DNA from: Deltaproteobacteria bacterium
GTDB lineage: Bacteria > Desulfobacterota > Dissulfuribacteria > Dissulfuribacterales > JALVPX01
Length of the DNA: 9,291 bases
Assembly (NCBI GenBank): GCA_027031565.1
Contig: JALVPX010000238.1
Location: forward strand, 1-9,291
Reading direction: 5' to 3'
Positions 1 to 7,403 of the stretch are shown one piece after another (positions within the stretch are counted from its first letter, which is position 1; each line of letters opens with the position of its first letter). Under the pieces are notes generated by a model. It did not search any database. It saw only the letters and a list, made by a program, of their open reading frames with translations, and was not told the DNA's origin. The position numbers and the translations under genes are program-made.

Positions 1-1208
1 TTTTCCACCATTTTCTTGGCGCTCTTTATGGTGGTAACAAGGCCTTTTTCTTCAAGCTTGTTGTAAATAAACGGCTTAAACAGCTCTATGGCCATTCTCT
101 TGGGCAGGCCGCACTGATGAAGCCTCAACTCAGGACCCACCACGATCACCGAACGGCCTGAATAATCAACACGCTTGCCTAGGAGATTCTGGCGGAAACG
201 CCCCTGTTTCCCCTTGAGCATGTCAGAAAGAGACTTCAGGGGGCGTTTGTTGGGGCCTGTCACCACGCGGCCCCTGCGGCCGTTGTCAAAAAGCACGTCC
301 ACCGCTTCCTGCAGCATGCGTTTTTCATTGCGCACTATGATATCCGGGGCATCAAGTTCCTTGAGCTTCTTCAGCCTGTTATTTCTGTTTATGACCCTTC
401 TGTAAAGGTCATTCAGGTCAGATGTGGCGAAACGGCCACCATCCAGGGGCACCAGAGGCCTCAAATCTGGAGGCAGAACCGGTATGACATCCAATATCAT
501 CCATTCCGGGCGGTTGTTGGAATCCCGGAATGCCTCAACCACTCTGAGACGCTTACCCAGCTTCTTGCGCTTCGCCTCGGAGCGGGTCTTCTGCATGTCT
601 TCGCGCAGTTCCCGTGAAAGCTGGTCGAGATCAAGCTGGCTCAGCATGAGCTGGATTGCCTCAGCCCCTATGCCAACCTTGAACTTTTCGCCGAACTGCT
701 CAAGGTTTTTGTAATAGGCCTCATCTGTCATGAGGGTGCCCACAGGTATCTCGGGCAACTCAGATTCAATTACGATATGGGATTCAAAATAGAGCACCCT
801 CTCCAATTCCTTCAAACTCAAATCCAGAAGAGCGCCGATCTTGCTTGGCAGGCTCTTCAAAAACCATATGTGGGCCACTGGAGCTGCGAGGGTGATATGT
901 GCCATCCTTTCGCGTCTTACCTTGGATTGGATGACTTCAACACCGCATTTCTCACACACTATTCCGCGGTGTTTCATACGTTTGTATTTGCCGCACAAGC
1001 ATTGATAATCTTTCACCGGGCCAAAGATCTTGGCACAGAAAAGACCGTCCCTTTCAGGCTTAAATGTGCGGTAATTGATAGTTTCAGGCTGTTTGACCTC
1101 GCCGTGGGACCATTCCAGGATCTTTTCAGGCGAGGCGAGCGAGATTCTCACAGCCTTAAAGCTAAGAGGATCCTTAGGCTTTGTAAAAAGAGAAAGGAGA
1201 TCTTCCAT
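1..1208 (-). CDS. rpoC: DNA-directed RNA polymerase subunit beta' (partial, N-terminal ~402 residues)
   Basis: This is the N-terminal part of the largest RNA polymerase subunit, which forms the active-site cleft together with beta in the cytoplasm. The protein begins MEDLLSLFTKPKDPLSFKA. It has the N-terminal zinc-binding motif with cysteines at residues 70, 72, 85 and 88 (CLCG...CEKCG), in the same register as E. coli. Further on comes the conserved block around residues 335-375 (KQGRFRQNLLGKRVDYSGRS, then LRLHQCGLPKRMA), which lies by the active-site cleft. The reading frame is open to the window edge, so the catalytic NADFDGD loop, expected near residue 460, lies outside. The ATG start is preceded by a perfect AGGAGG 6 nt upstream. 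The gene follows rpoB by 48 nt and is surely co-transcribed with it. No frameshift or odd residue is seen in the visible part. Confidence 0.98.
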   Translation of the reverse strand, partial: MEDLLSLFTKPKDPLSFKAVRISLASPEKILEWSHGEVKQPETINYRTFKPERDGLFCAKIFGPVKDYQCLCGKYKRMKHRGIVCEKCGVEVIQSKVRRERMAHITLAAPVAHIWFLKSLPSKIGALLDLSLKELERVLYFESHIVIESELPEIPVGTLMTDEAYYKNLEQFGEKFKVGIGAEAIQLMLSQLDLDQLSRELREDMQKTRSEAKRKKLGKRLRVVEAFRDSNNRPEWMILDVIPVLPPDLRPLVPLDGGRFATSDLNDLYRRVINRNNRLKKLKELDAPDIIVRNEKRMLQEAVDVLFDNGRRGRVVTGPNKRPLKSLSDMLKGKQGRFRQNLLGKRVDYSGRSVIVVGPELRLHQCGLPKRMAIELFKPFIYNKLEEKGLVTTIKSAKKMVE

Positions 1209-1238
1209 ACAGTTCCTCCTGGGCGTGATTTGACGCCC
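1209..1238 (-). promoter_or_regulatory. rpoC ribosome binding site with an adjacent small hairpin
   Basis: In the 48-nt rpoB-rpoC gap the transcript reads GGGCGT-CAAATC-ACGCCC, a perfect 6-bp GC-rich stem with a 6-nt loop (positions 1221-1238). The Shine-Dalgarno AGGAGG (1215-1220) follows at once, then the rpoC ATG. There is no U-run after the stem, so it is not an intrinsic terminator. The stem does not include the Shine-Dalgarno bases but abuts them. A role in ribosome access or mRNA stability is inference. Confidence 0.55.
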
Positions 1239-1256
1239 TGAACAATAAAATTTTTC

Positions 1257-4200
1257 TTATTCCACCAGTTCCAGGTCTATACAAAGGCCTTGAAGTTCCT
1301 TGATGAGCACGTTGAAAGACTCGGGAAGCCCAGCCTCGAGGAAATTATTTCCTTTGACTATCTTCTCATACATGCGGGACCTTCCAACAACATCATCAGA
1401 TTTGACAGTCAAAAATTCCTGGAGTGCATAGGCAGCGCCATAGGCCTCCATTGCCCAGACTTCCATTTCACCAAGACGCTGGCCACCGAACTGGGCCTTT
1501 CCACCAAGGGGCTGCTGGGTGACCAGTGAATAGGGGCCGGTGGAACGGGCATGCACCTTCTCGTCCACGAGGTGATGCAGTTTGAGCATATACATGACAC
1601 CCACGGTCACAGGGGCTGAAAACGGCTCCCCGGTCATGCCATTGTACAGCACAGCTTCACCCAGCTCAGACTGGCCTGATTCCACCAGCAGGCGGCGGAT
1701 GTCTTCTTCCTCACCGGAGTCAAAGACGGGAACGGCCACCGGCACGCCGTCTTCATAAAACTCCACCACCTTTGCCAGGTCCTCATCATTCATCTTCTGG
1801 AGCTTTTTGCCTATGTCTCCATCGGGGAAGATGGTTTTCAGCTTTTTCTTGATTTCCTTGAACTTGTACGCCTTCAAAAGCTCATTCAGTTGTTTGCCAA
1901 GGTTCTTGGCAGCCCATCCAAGATGCACTTCCAAAATCTGGCCGACATTCATGCGGGAAGGAACGCCAAGGGGGTTCAATATTATGTCTACAGGAGTTCC
2001 ATCCTCGAAATATGGCATATCCTCTACCGGAACGATCTTGGAGACGACACCCTTGTTACCATGACGCCCGGCCATCTTGTCACCAACGGAAAGCTTCCTT
2101 TTCATGGCAACATAGACCCTGACCATCTTGATTACGCCCGGGGGCAGATCATCGCCTTTTTTAAGCCTGTCTATTTTACCTTCGAAATGCCTTTTGATAC
2201 GCTGTATCTCACCTTCGAACCATTCAAGTGTGTCTCCTATAACAGGCTCAAGCTGCTTTTCACCTTCCAGAATGAGCTCCCTAAGCTTCGACATGGGCAT
2301 CTTGGCGAGGGCCTCTTCTGTGATGGGCTTGCCTGCCTCCAGAAAAATGCGGCCCTTGGAGTCAACAATGGAAAGGGCGGGCTTCTTGCCCTTCAATTTG
2401 GCTGCTATCTTCTTAAGAGCACTCTTGCGGATGACGTTTATCTCGTCTTCCTGGTCTTTCAATATCTTTGCAATCTCTTCGTCTTCTATGGCCTTTGCCC
2501 TTGCATCCTTTTCCACGCCTTTGCGGCAGAACACCTTGGCATCCATCACAACCCCCTCGATGCCTGGCGGCACCTTGAGGGAAGTGTCTTTCACATCACC
2601 TGCCTTTTCACCAAAAATGGCCCGAAGCAGCTTTTCTTCAGGCGTAAGCTGCGTCTCGCCCTTGGGTGTAACCTTGCCCACCAGAATATCCCCGGCCTTG
2701 ACCTCTGCACCTATGCGAATAATCCCGCTGTCGTCGAGATTTTTCAGGGCCTCCTCGCCTACGTTGGGGATATCCCGCGTTATTTCTTCCCGACCCAGTT
2801 TGGTATCCCTAGCCTCTACCTCAAATTCCTCGATATGGACAGAGGTGTAAACATCATCTTTTACCAGCCTTTCGCTTACTATAATGGCGTCCTCAAAGTT
2901 GTAGCCACGCCAAGGCATGAAGGCTACAACCACGTTTTTGCCAAGGGCCAGTTCGCCACCATCTGTAGATGGACCATCCACCAGGACATCCCCCTTTTTG
3001 AACTTTTGCCCTGGTTTCACAATGGGTTTCTGGTTCAAGGTCGTAGTCTGGTTTGACTTCTGGAACTTGGTCAACTTGTGAATCTCCACCTCTATTGGTA
3101 GCCCTTTTTCTTCATCTTCTTCATAACACACCACTAGGCGGGTGGAATCCACGTCTTCGATCCAGCCGTCACGCTTTGCTATCACAGCCACGCCTGAATC
3201 CCTGGCAACTATCTCTTCCATTCCCGTTCCGACCAAAGGGGCATCTGACACGAGCAATGGAACAGCCTGACGCTGCATGTTGGAACCCATGAGGGCCCTG
3301 TTTGCGTCATCATTTGCAAGAAATGGAATAAGACCAGCAGAGACGCTCACCATCTGATTTGGGGCAACATCAATGGCTGTGATCTCGTCTGCCGAAAGCA
3401 TCAACAGCTCTCCGCGGCGGCGGGCAGGCACTATGTCTTCCACGATCCTGCCCTTTTTATCCAGCGGAGTGGCAGCCTGGGCTATCGTTTCATCTTCTTC
3501 TTCAGAAGCGGTCATATAGACCACTTCATCTGTCACAACCCGGTTTTTCACCTTGCGATAAGGGGTTTCTATAAAGCCGTAGCGGTTTATCCTGGCATAG
3601 GAGCTCAATGAAACTATAAGGCCGATATTTGGACCCTCGGGGGTCTCGATGGGGCAGATCCTTCCGTAGTGGGTAGGATGAACATCCCTTACCTCGAATC
3701 CAGCCCTTTCCCTTGAAAGTCCGCCAGGACCCAGAGCAGACAAACGCCTTTTATGGGTCACTTCCGACAACGGGTTAGTCTGGTCCATGAACTGGGAAAG
3801 CTGGGAAGAGCCGAAGAACTCCTTGATCACCGAGCTGACGGGCTTGGGATTTACAAGATCGTTGGGCATCAATGCCTCTATTTCCTGCAGGGTCATCCTT
3901 TCCTTGATGGCCCTTTCCATCCTTACAAGGCCTATGCGATATTGATTCTCTATCAACTCACCAACTGAACGCACGCGGCGGTTGCCCAGATGATCGATAT
4001 CATCCACAGCACCCTGGGAATCCTTCAATCTCACTAGTTCTTTTACCGTTTCAAGTATGTCGCGCACTGTCAAAACACGCTGGGACAGTGGTTCATCCAG
4101 GCCTAGACGCTGATTGATCTTATAGCGCCCGACCTCGGACAAATCGTAGGTATCTGGATTGAAGAAAAGGGATTGGAAGAATTTTTGAGCCACATCCACT

Positions 4201-5348
4201 ATCAATGGGCTGCTGGGCCTCAGCCTGCGATAGATTTCAAGGATCGCATCCTCCTGGCTTTCCACCTTGTCAAGTCTGATGGTATCACTTATGGATGCAC
4301 TGTACTTGACCCCATCTATAAAGAGGGTATCTATCTCTTTAATGCCTTTGGAACGAAGAAGATCCAGATCGTCTGCACTCAGTTCGCTGTTTATGGGAAT
4401 CAGCACCTCGCCTGTTTCTGGATCAATTACATCTTGTGCAGTACGCCTTCCAATGAGATCTTCCTCGGTTACCGGAATACGGTGTATGCCCAGGTCTTCA
4501 AATCTGCGCATCATGGTGCGGGAAAATTTCCTGTTTTTCTTGACCAGGACATCCTTGGTTTCTGGATTTATCACGTCAAGCGTTGCCCTCTGCCCGACCA
4601 GGGTTTCTGGGTTTACCTTCTTGTAGAGCAGCCTTTTCTGAACTATGTAAGTTTCTACTGGATAAAATTCCTTCAGCAATTCCTCTGTGGTAAATCCCAA
4701 GGCCTTCAGCAATATTGTTGCAGGGAACTTACGCCGCCTGTCGATCCTGACATGCAGGATATCCTTGGGATCAAATTCAAGATCTATCCATGATCCTCTA
4801 ACAGGAATAACCCTGCATGAGTACAAGATCTTGCCGCTTGCATGGGATTTTCCCTTGTCATGATCAAAAAAGACACCAGGAGACCTTTGAAGCTGGCTGA
4901 CAACCACCCTTTCAGTACCGTTGATTATGAAGGTGCCAGTCTCGGTCATGATGGGTATGGTGCCAAAATAGATCTCCTGCTCCTTGATGTCGCGGATACC
5001 CTGGATGCCGGTCTCCTTGTCGACGTCGTATGCCAACAGTCGCACCACTATTTTTACAGGGGCCTCATATGTCGTACCCCTTATCAAACACTCATCCACG
5101 GTATATTTTGGTTCCCCTATAGTGTATTGAACAAACTCCAGTGAGGAGGCACCGGTAAAATCCTGGATTGGGAAGACGCTCTTAAATGCGGCCTGCAGAC
5201 CTTGATCTTCACGGGCCTCTGGCGCCACATCCTTTTGAAGGAAGTTGGCATAGGACTCCTTTTGGAGTTGAATCAGGTGTGGTACCTCCACTAGCCTTTT
5301 AATTCGGCCAAAGTTTTTTCTAAGTTTTGGAGCTTGAATCTCACTCAT
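1257..5348 (-). CDS. rpoB: DNA-directed RNA polymerase subunit beta
   Basis: This is the second-largest RNA polymerase subunit, 1363 aa (E. coli 1342), and it appears complete. Visible landmarks: the protrusion/lobe region up to about residue 400; a tandem repeat at about 252-345 with two DVI(N/D)PET units, matching the E. coli beta insertion region; and the rifampicin pocket at 513-544 with Q519, F520, D522, H532, R535 and S537 all in the sensitive wild-type state. Next are the NFEDAI motif with acidic residues E819 and D820, a charged coiled-coil insertion at about 940-1065, and the active-site lysines K1083 and K1091 in VGDKMAGRHGNKG. The C-terminal clamp part (QPLGGKAQFGGQRLGEME, about 1279-1296) is intact. 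The ATG start has AGAGG about 9 nt upstream. The gene lies 213 nt after rplL and 48 nt before rpoC. Rifampicin sensitivity is a prediction from the residues only. Confidence 0.99.
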   Translation of the reverse strand: MSEIQAPKLRKNFGRIKRLVEVPHLIQLQKESYANFLQKDVAPEAREDQGLQAAFKSVFPIQDFTGASSLEFVQYTIGEPKYTVDECLIRGTTYEAPVKIVVRLLAYDVDKETGIQGIRDIKEQEIYFGTIPIMTETGTFIINGTERVVVSQLQRSPGVFFDHDKGKSHASGKILYSCRVIPVRGSWIDLEFDPKDILHVRIDRRRKFPATILLKALGFTTEELLKEFYPVETYIVQKRLLYKKVNPETLVGQRATLDVINPETKDVLVKKNRKFSRTMMRRFEDLGIHRIPVTEEDLIGRRTAQDVIDPETGEVLIPINSELSADDLDLLRSKGIKEIDTLFIDGVKYSASISDTIRLDKVESQEDAILEIYRRLRPSSPLIVDVAQKFFQSLFFNPDTYDLSEVGRYKINQRLGLDEPLSQRVLTVRDILETVKELVRLKDSQGAVDDIDHLGNRRVRSVGELIENQYRIGLVRMERAIKERMTLQEIEALMPNDLVNPKPVSSVIKEFFGSSQLSQFMDQTNPLSEVTHKRRLSALGPGGLSRERAGFEVRDVHPTHYGRICPIETPEGPNIGLIVSLSSYARINRYGFIETPYRKVKNRVVTDEVVYMTASEEEDETIAQAATPLDKKGRIVEDIVPARRRGELLMLSADEITAIDVAPNQMVSVSAGLIPFLANDDANRALMGSNMQRQAVPLLVSDAPLVGTGMEEIVARDSGVAVIAKRDGWIEDVDSTRLVVCYEEDEEKGLPIEVEIHKLTKFQKSNQTTTLNQKPIVKPGQKFKKGDVLVDGPSTDGGELALGKNVVVAFMPWRGYNFEDAIIVSERLVKDDVYTSVHIEEFEVEARDTKLGREEITRDIPNVGEEALKNLDDSGIIRIGAEVKAGDILVGKVTPKGETQLTPEEKLLRAIFGEKAGDVKDTSLKVPPGIEGVVMDAKVFCRKGVEKDARAKAIEDEEIAKILKDQEDEINVIRKSALKKIAAKLKGKKPALSIVDSKGRIFLEAGKPITEEALAKMPMSKLRELILEGEKQLEPVIGDTLEWFEGEIQRIKRHFEGKIDRLKKGDDLPPGVIKMVRVYVAMKRKLSVGDKMAGRHGNKGVVSKIVPVEDMPYFEDGTPVDIILNPLGVPSRMNVGQILEVHLGWAAKNLGKQLNELLKAYKFKEIKKKLKTIFPDGDIGKKLQKMNDEDLAKVVEFYEDGVPVAVPVFDSGEEEDIRRLLVESGQSELGEAVLYNGMTGEPFSAPVTVGVMYMLKLHHLVDEKVHARSTGPYSLVTQQPLGGKAQFGGQRLGEMEVWAMEAYGAAYALQEFLTVKSDDVVGRSRMYEKIVKGNNFLEAGLPESFNVLIKELQGLCIDLELVE

Positions 5349-5448
5349 AGAATCTGCCTCTGAATTGAAATTGTGGAATCTCGTTGCTGAACAAAATTGT
5401 TTTTTCGAAAAATATCATTTACCTGGACCAGAAAGGACCACTCTTATG

Positions 5449-5477
5449 ATTTGATTCTGACTCTTAAACGCAGTCAA
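5449..5477 (-). promoter_or_regulatory. Possible weak sigma70-like promoter upstream of rpoB
   Basis: On the minus strand TTGACT (5472-5477) is followed after exactly 17 nt by TCAAAT (5449-5454), which match 5/6 and 4/6 of the sigma70 -35 and -10 consensus. A start would fall near 5440, about 90 nt before the rpoB ATG. Such a match can occur by chance in AT-rich intergenic DNA, so this is a tentative call. An internal promoter would allow rpoBC to be expressed partly apart from the ribosomal protein genes. Confidence 0.22.
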
Positions 5478-5525
5478 CCGGTTAAAGGCCCACAACCCCA
5501 CTGCTGGGACATGGACCTCAACCGG
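5478..5525 (-). other. 48-nt compound stem-loop in the rplL-rpoB intergenic RNA
   Basis: In the transcript an outer stem CCGGTT/AACCGG (6 bp, perfect) encloses a small GA/TTT internal loop. An 8-bp inner stem follows (GGTCCATG with TGTGGGCC read antiparallel, including G-U pairs), then a T-T mismatch, three C-G pairs and a 7-nt loop AGCAGTG. No U-run follows, so it is not an intrinsic terminator. In E. coli the rplL-rpoB spacer holds a partial terminator and an RNase III processing hairpin. The position here is the same, so a processing or attenuating role is plausible but inferred. Confidence 0.5.
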
Positions 5526-5561
5526 CGTTATATATTGTCAACTAAAAAGGAGATACAAATA

Positions 5562-5951
5562 CTATTTGATCTCAACCTTTGCGCCAACCTTTTCAATTTG
5601 CTCTTTGATCTTCTCAGCTTCTTCCTTGGATACGGCTTCTTTGATGGGCTTGGGTGCACTTTCCACCAATTCCTTGGCTTCCTTGAGACCCAAACCTGTA
5701 ACTGCCCGGACCTCCTTGATCACCTGTATTTTCTGACCGCCGACATCACTCAAAATTACGTCAAATTCCGTTTTTTCTTCGGCAGGAGCCCCGGCTTCTC
5801 CACCGGCAGGTGCTGCTCCTGCTGCGGCTACAGCCACAGGAGCCGCGGCACTAACCCCAAATTTATCTTCAAGCTCTTTTATGAGCTCAGAAAGTTCAAG
5901 CACTGTCATATTTGAAATAAACTCAATTACATCCTCTTTTGTTACAGCCAT
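5562..5951 (-). CDS. rplL: 50S ribosomal protein L7/L12
   Basis: This is the flexible stalk protein of the large subunit. It is present in several copies bound to L10 and recruits and stimulates the translational GTPases (EF-Tu, EF-G, IF2, RF3). The 129-aa length is normal. An N-terminal dimerisation helix pair spans residues 1-33. It is followed by an Ala/Gly/Pro-rich hinge at about 34-58 and the globular C-terminal domain at about 60-129, with the conserved EFDVIL start and GLGLKEAKELVE helix that contacts factors. The ATG is preceded by a strong AGGAGG, 8 nt upstream. The gene follows rplJ by 47 nt, and the two are expected to be co-expressed. It is the last ribosomal protein gene before the 213-nt spacer ahead of rpoB. 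Confidence 0.99.
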   Translation of the reverse strand: MAVTKEDVIEFISNMTVLELSELIKELEDKFGVSAAAPVAVAAAGAAPAGGEAGAPAEEKTEFDVILSDVGGQKIQVIKEVRAVTGLGLKEAKELVESAPKPIKEAVSKEEAEKIKEQIEKVGAKVEIK

Positions 5952-5998
5952 TTTAATGCCTCCTGATTATATAAAAACTCTGTTTTCGTTATCTTTTG

Positions 5999-6520
5999 TT
6001 ACGCCTTCTGTTCTTCTACAGCCTTCAATGCATAAAGCAGCTTCCTGGGCACTGCAGCCAATACCTGCACCATGTTCGTCGGTGTTGCCACCAGCACAGA
6101 CAGCAGCTTTGCCACAAGGACCTCACGGCTCGGCAATTTGGACAAAGCCACAATTCCATCGGCGTCCATATATTTTCCATTCAAGACGCCTCCCCTGATC
6201 TCCATCGCCTCGTTGTCTTTTGCGAATTCGACCAGGGCCTTAGCAACGGCTACAGGATCATCATAGGCAAGAGCTATTGCATTGGGGCCTTCAAAGTATT
6301 CTCCGAGACCTTCGACATCGGTTCCCTTGGCAGCCATCTTCATAAAGGTGTTTTTAGACACCTTAAACTCCCCTCCAACGTCCCTGAGCCTTGTGCGCAA
6401 TTCATTCATTGCTGCAACTGTCAGACCCTTGTAGTTGGTAAGGAGGACTGCTGCACTTTTTTCGAACTTCTCATGAAGCTCTGCAACAATCTTTTCCTTT
6501 TCTTTGCGTGTTAAGGCCAA
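5999..6520 (-). CDS. rplJ: 50S ribosomal protein L10 (TTG start)
   Basis: L10 anchors the stalk: its N-terminal domain binds 23S rRNA with L11, and its C-terminal helix carries the L7/L12 dimers. The product is 173 aa, normal for the family, beginning (M)ALTRKEKEKIVAELHEKFE, with the conserved SKNTFMKMAA block at about 55-64. The last roughly 25 residues form a helix (VQVLAAVPRKLLYALKAVEE) as expected for L12 binding. The start codon is TTG at 6518-6520. No in-frame ATG or GTG lies just upstream, and a G6 Shine-Dalgarno tract sits 6 nt before TTG. The next Met is residue 38 and would remove the conserved N-terminus. The gene is preceded by the L10 leader, through which L10 or the L10-L12 complex is known to repress its own translation in other bacteria. 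Confidence 0.97.
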   Translation of the reverse strand: MALTRKEKEKIVAELHEKFEKSAAVLLTNYKGLTVAAMNELRTRLRDVGGEFKVSKNTFMKMAAKGTDVEGLGEYFEGPNAIALAYDDPVAVAKALVEFAKDNEAMEIRGGVLNGKYMDADGIVALSKLPSREVLVAKLLSVLVATPTNMVQVLAAVPRKLLYALKAVEEQKA

Positions 6521-6526
6521 ATCAAT

Positions 6527-6532
6527 CCCCCC
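6527..6532 (-). promoter_or_regulatory. rplJ Shine-Dalgarno (G6 tract) fixing the TTG start
   Basis: The transcript has AAGGGGGG ending 6 nt before the TTG codon. It can pair with the anti-Shine-Dalgarno CCUCC using one G-U pair. Its distance singles out TTG at 6518-6520 as the rplJ start. A hairpin CTGCC-TGT-GGCAG ends 3 nt before this tract. Confidence 0.7.
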
Positions 6533-6535
6533 TTT

Positions 6536-6555
6536 CTGCCACAGGCAGTTTTTTT
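6536..6555 (+). terminator. Intrinsic-terminator-like hairpin in the plus (antisense) direction
   Basis: On the plus strand CTGCC-ACA-GGCAG (6536-6548) is followed directly by seven T (6549-6555). This is the form of a short rho-independent terminator, though a 5-bp stem is weak. It lies antisense to the rplJ leader and would stop transcription running against the operon. In the sense direction the same hairpin has the A-run upstream and the rplJ ribosome binding site downstream, so there it cannot be a terminator. Confidence 0.4.
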
Positions 6556-6574
6556 ATTCACTACCAAAGGCAGA

Positions 6575-6675
6575 GGTTCACCTGTCTCGGTAGGCTGAGG
6601 CAGTATGATCTACTGAATTTACCTCGATTAAACACGTTTAGGTGTACCTACTGTCTTTGACTTGCTTACGGCCAA
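6575..6675 (-). ncRNA. Ribosomal protein L10 leader (cis-regulatory RNA)
   Basis: The rplA-rplJ spacer, read as RNA, contains the two halves typical of the L10 leader. These are AGACAGTAGGT (about 6646-6656) and, 45 nt later, CCTACCGAGACAGG (about 6581-6594). GTAGG pairs with CCTAC, and the flanking purine-rich parts (GACA and CGAGA) are as in the kink-turn bound by L10-L12 in E. coli and Bacillus leaders. Between the halves lie ACAC/GTGT and other short possible stems. The known role is feedback: excess L10-(L12) binds and represses rplJL. There is no sense U-run, so control would be at translation or RNA stability rather than by termination. The boundaries are approximate. Recognition is from motif memory and was not tested against a covariance model. 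Confidence 0.8.
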
Positions 6676-6686
6676 TTGTTCAGCTA

Positions 6687-7391
6687 TCAGGCTGCAGCCT
6701 CTTTAATTTCTGAAGGCTCAACCTTGATTCCAGGACCCATGGTTGATGAAAGGGCCACTTTTTTTACATATGTGCCTTTTGCGCTGGACGGCTTCAATTT
6801 CAACAGGATGTTTGCAAAGGCAGCAAAATTCTCTTTGAGCTTTTCCAAACCAAAGGATACACGGCCTAACGGGGCATGGACAACACCGGCCTTGTCCACC
6901 CTGAAATCCACCTTGCCTGACTTGATCTCTTTGACGGCCTTGCCTACGTCAAACGTGACCGTACCGGTCTTGGCATTAGGCATGAGCCCCCTCGGGCCCA
7001 AAATGCGTCCGATTTTGCCTACTGCCCCCATCATATCGGGAGTGGCAACAACCTTATCAAACTCAAGCCAGCCGCCTTTAATCTTTTCAATAAGTTCTTC
7101 TCCACCTACATAGTCAGCTCCTGCCTCTTCCGCTTCTTTTGCCTTTTCACCCTTGGCAAATACGAGAACTCTGGCTGTTTTGCCGGTTCCATGTGGCAGG
7201 ACCACTGATCCGCGAATATTTTGATCTGCCTTCCTGGGATCAACCCCCAATACCACGGCAGCATCAACACTTTCATCAAAATTGGCATAATGGGTCTGCA
7301 AAACCAAATTGATCGCCTCATCCAGGCTGTATTGCCTGGAGGGATCAACCTTCTCCCTGACGGCACGATATTTTTTGCCATGACGAGCCAT
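6687..7391 (-). CDS. rplA: 50S ribosomal protein L1
   Basis: L1 binds 23S rRNA at the L1 stalk and moves with deacylated tRNA at the E site. In many bacteria it also represses translation of its own rplKA mRNA. The 234-aa length is typical. It begins MARHGKKYRAVREKVD. The family signature LGPRGLMPN is at 131-139 and the C-terminal TMGPGIKV at 217-224, both part of the two-domain RNA-binding fold. The ATG has AGGAGA about 8 nt upstream. It follows rplK by only 12 nt, so its ribosome binding site overlaps the end of that gap and the pair is probably translationally coupled. Downstream is the 166-nt spacer with the L10 leader. Confidence 0.99.
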   Translation of the reverse strand: MARHGKKYRAVREKVDPSRQYSLDEAINLVLQTHYANFDESVDAAVVLGVDPRKADQNIRGSVVLPHGTGKTARVLVFAKGEKAKEAEEAGADYVGGEELIEKIKGGWLEFDKVVATPDMMGAVGKIGRILGPRGLMPNAKTGTVTFDVGKAVKEIKSGKVDFRVDKAGVVHAPLGRVSFGLEKLKENFAAFANILLKLKPSSAKGTYVKKVALSSTMGPGIKVEPSEIKEAAA

Positions 7392-7403
7392 AGTTATTCT
7401 CCT

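Noticed and set aside
519..714. Plus-strand Ser/Arg-rich open frame opposite rpoC
   Set aside because: It is antisense to a conserved rpoC segment and its composition is the complement of Lys/Glu/Leu-rich codons; there is no independent evidence for it.
1890..3056. A 388-residue open frame on the plus strand opposite rpoB
   Set aside because: It lies wholly inside rpoB on the opposite strand, has no convincing ribosome binding site or recognisable domain, and its composition follows from the rpoB codons. It is a shadow frame.
5390..5412. AT-rich inverted repeats (TTTTTCGAAAAA and AACAA-TT-TTGTT) in the rpoB leader
   Set aside because: The stems are short and A/T only, expected by chance in such sequence, and not linked to a U-run or ribosome binding site.
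5536..5541. A perfect TTGACA on the minus strand just after rplL
   Set aside because: The bases 16-18 nt downstream (around AGGTCC) do not resemble a -10 element and fall in the hairpin stem, so it is not supported as a promoter.
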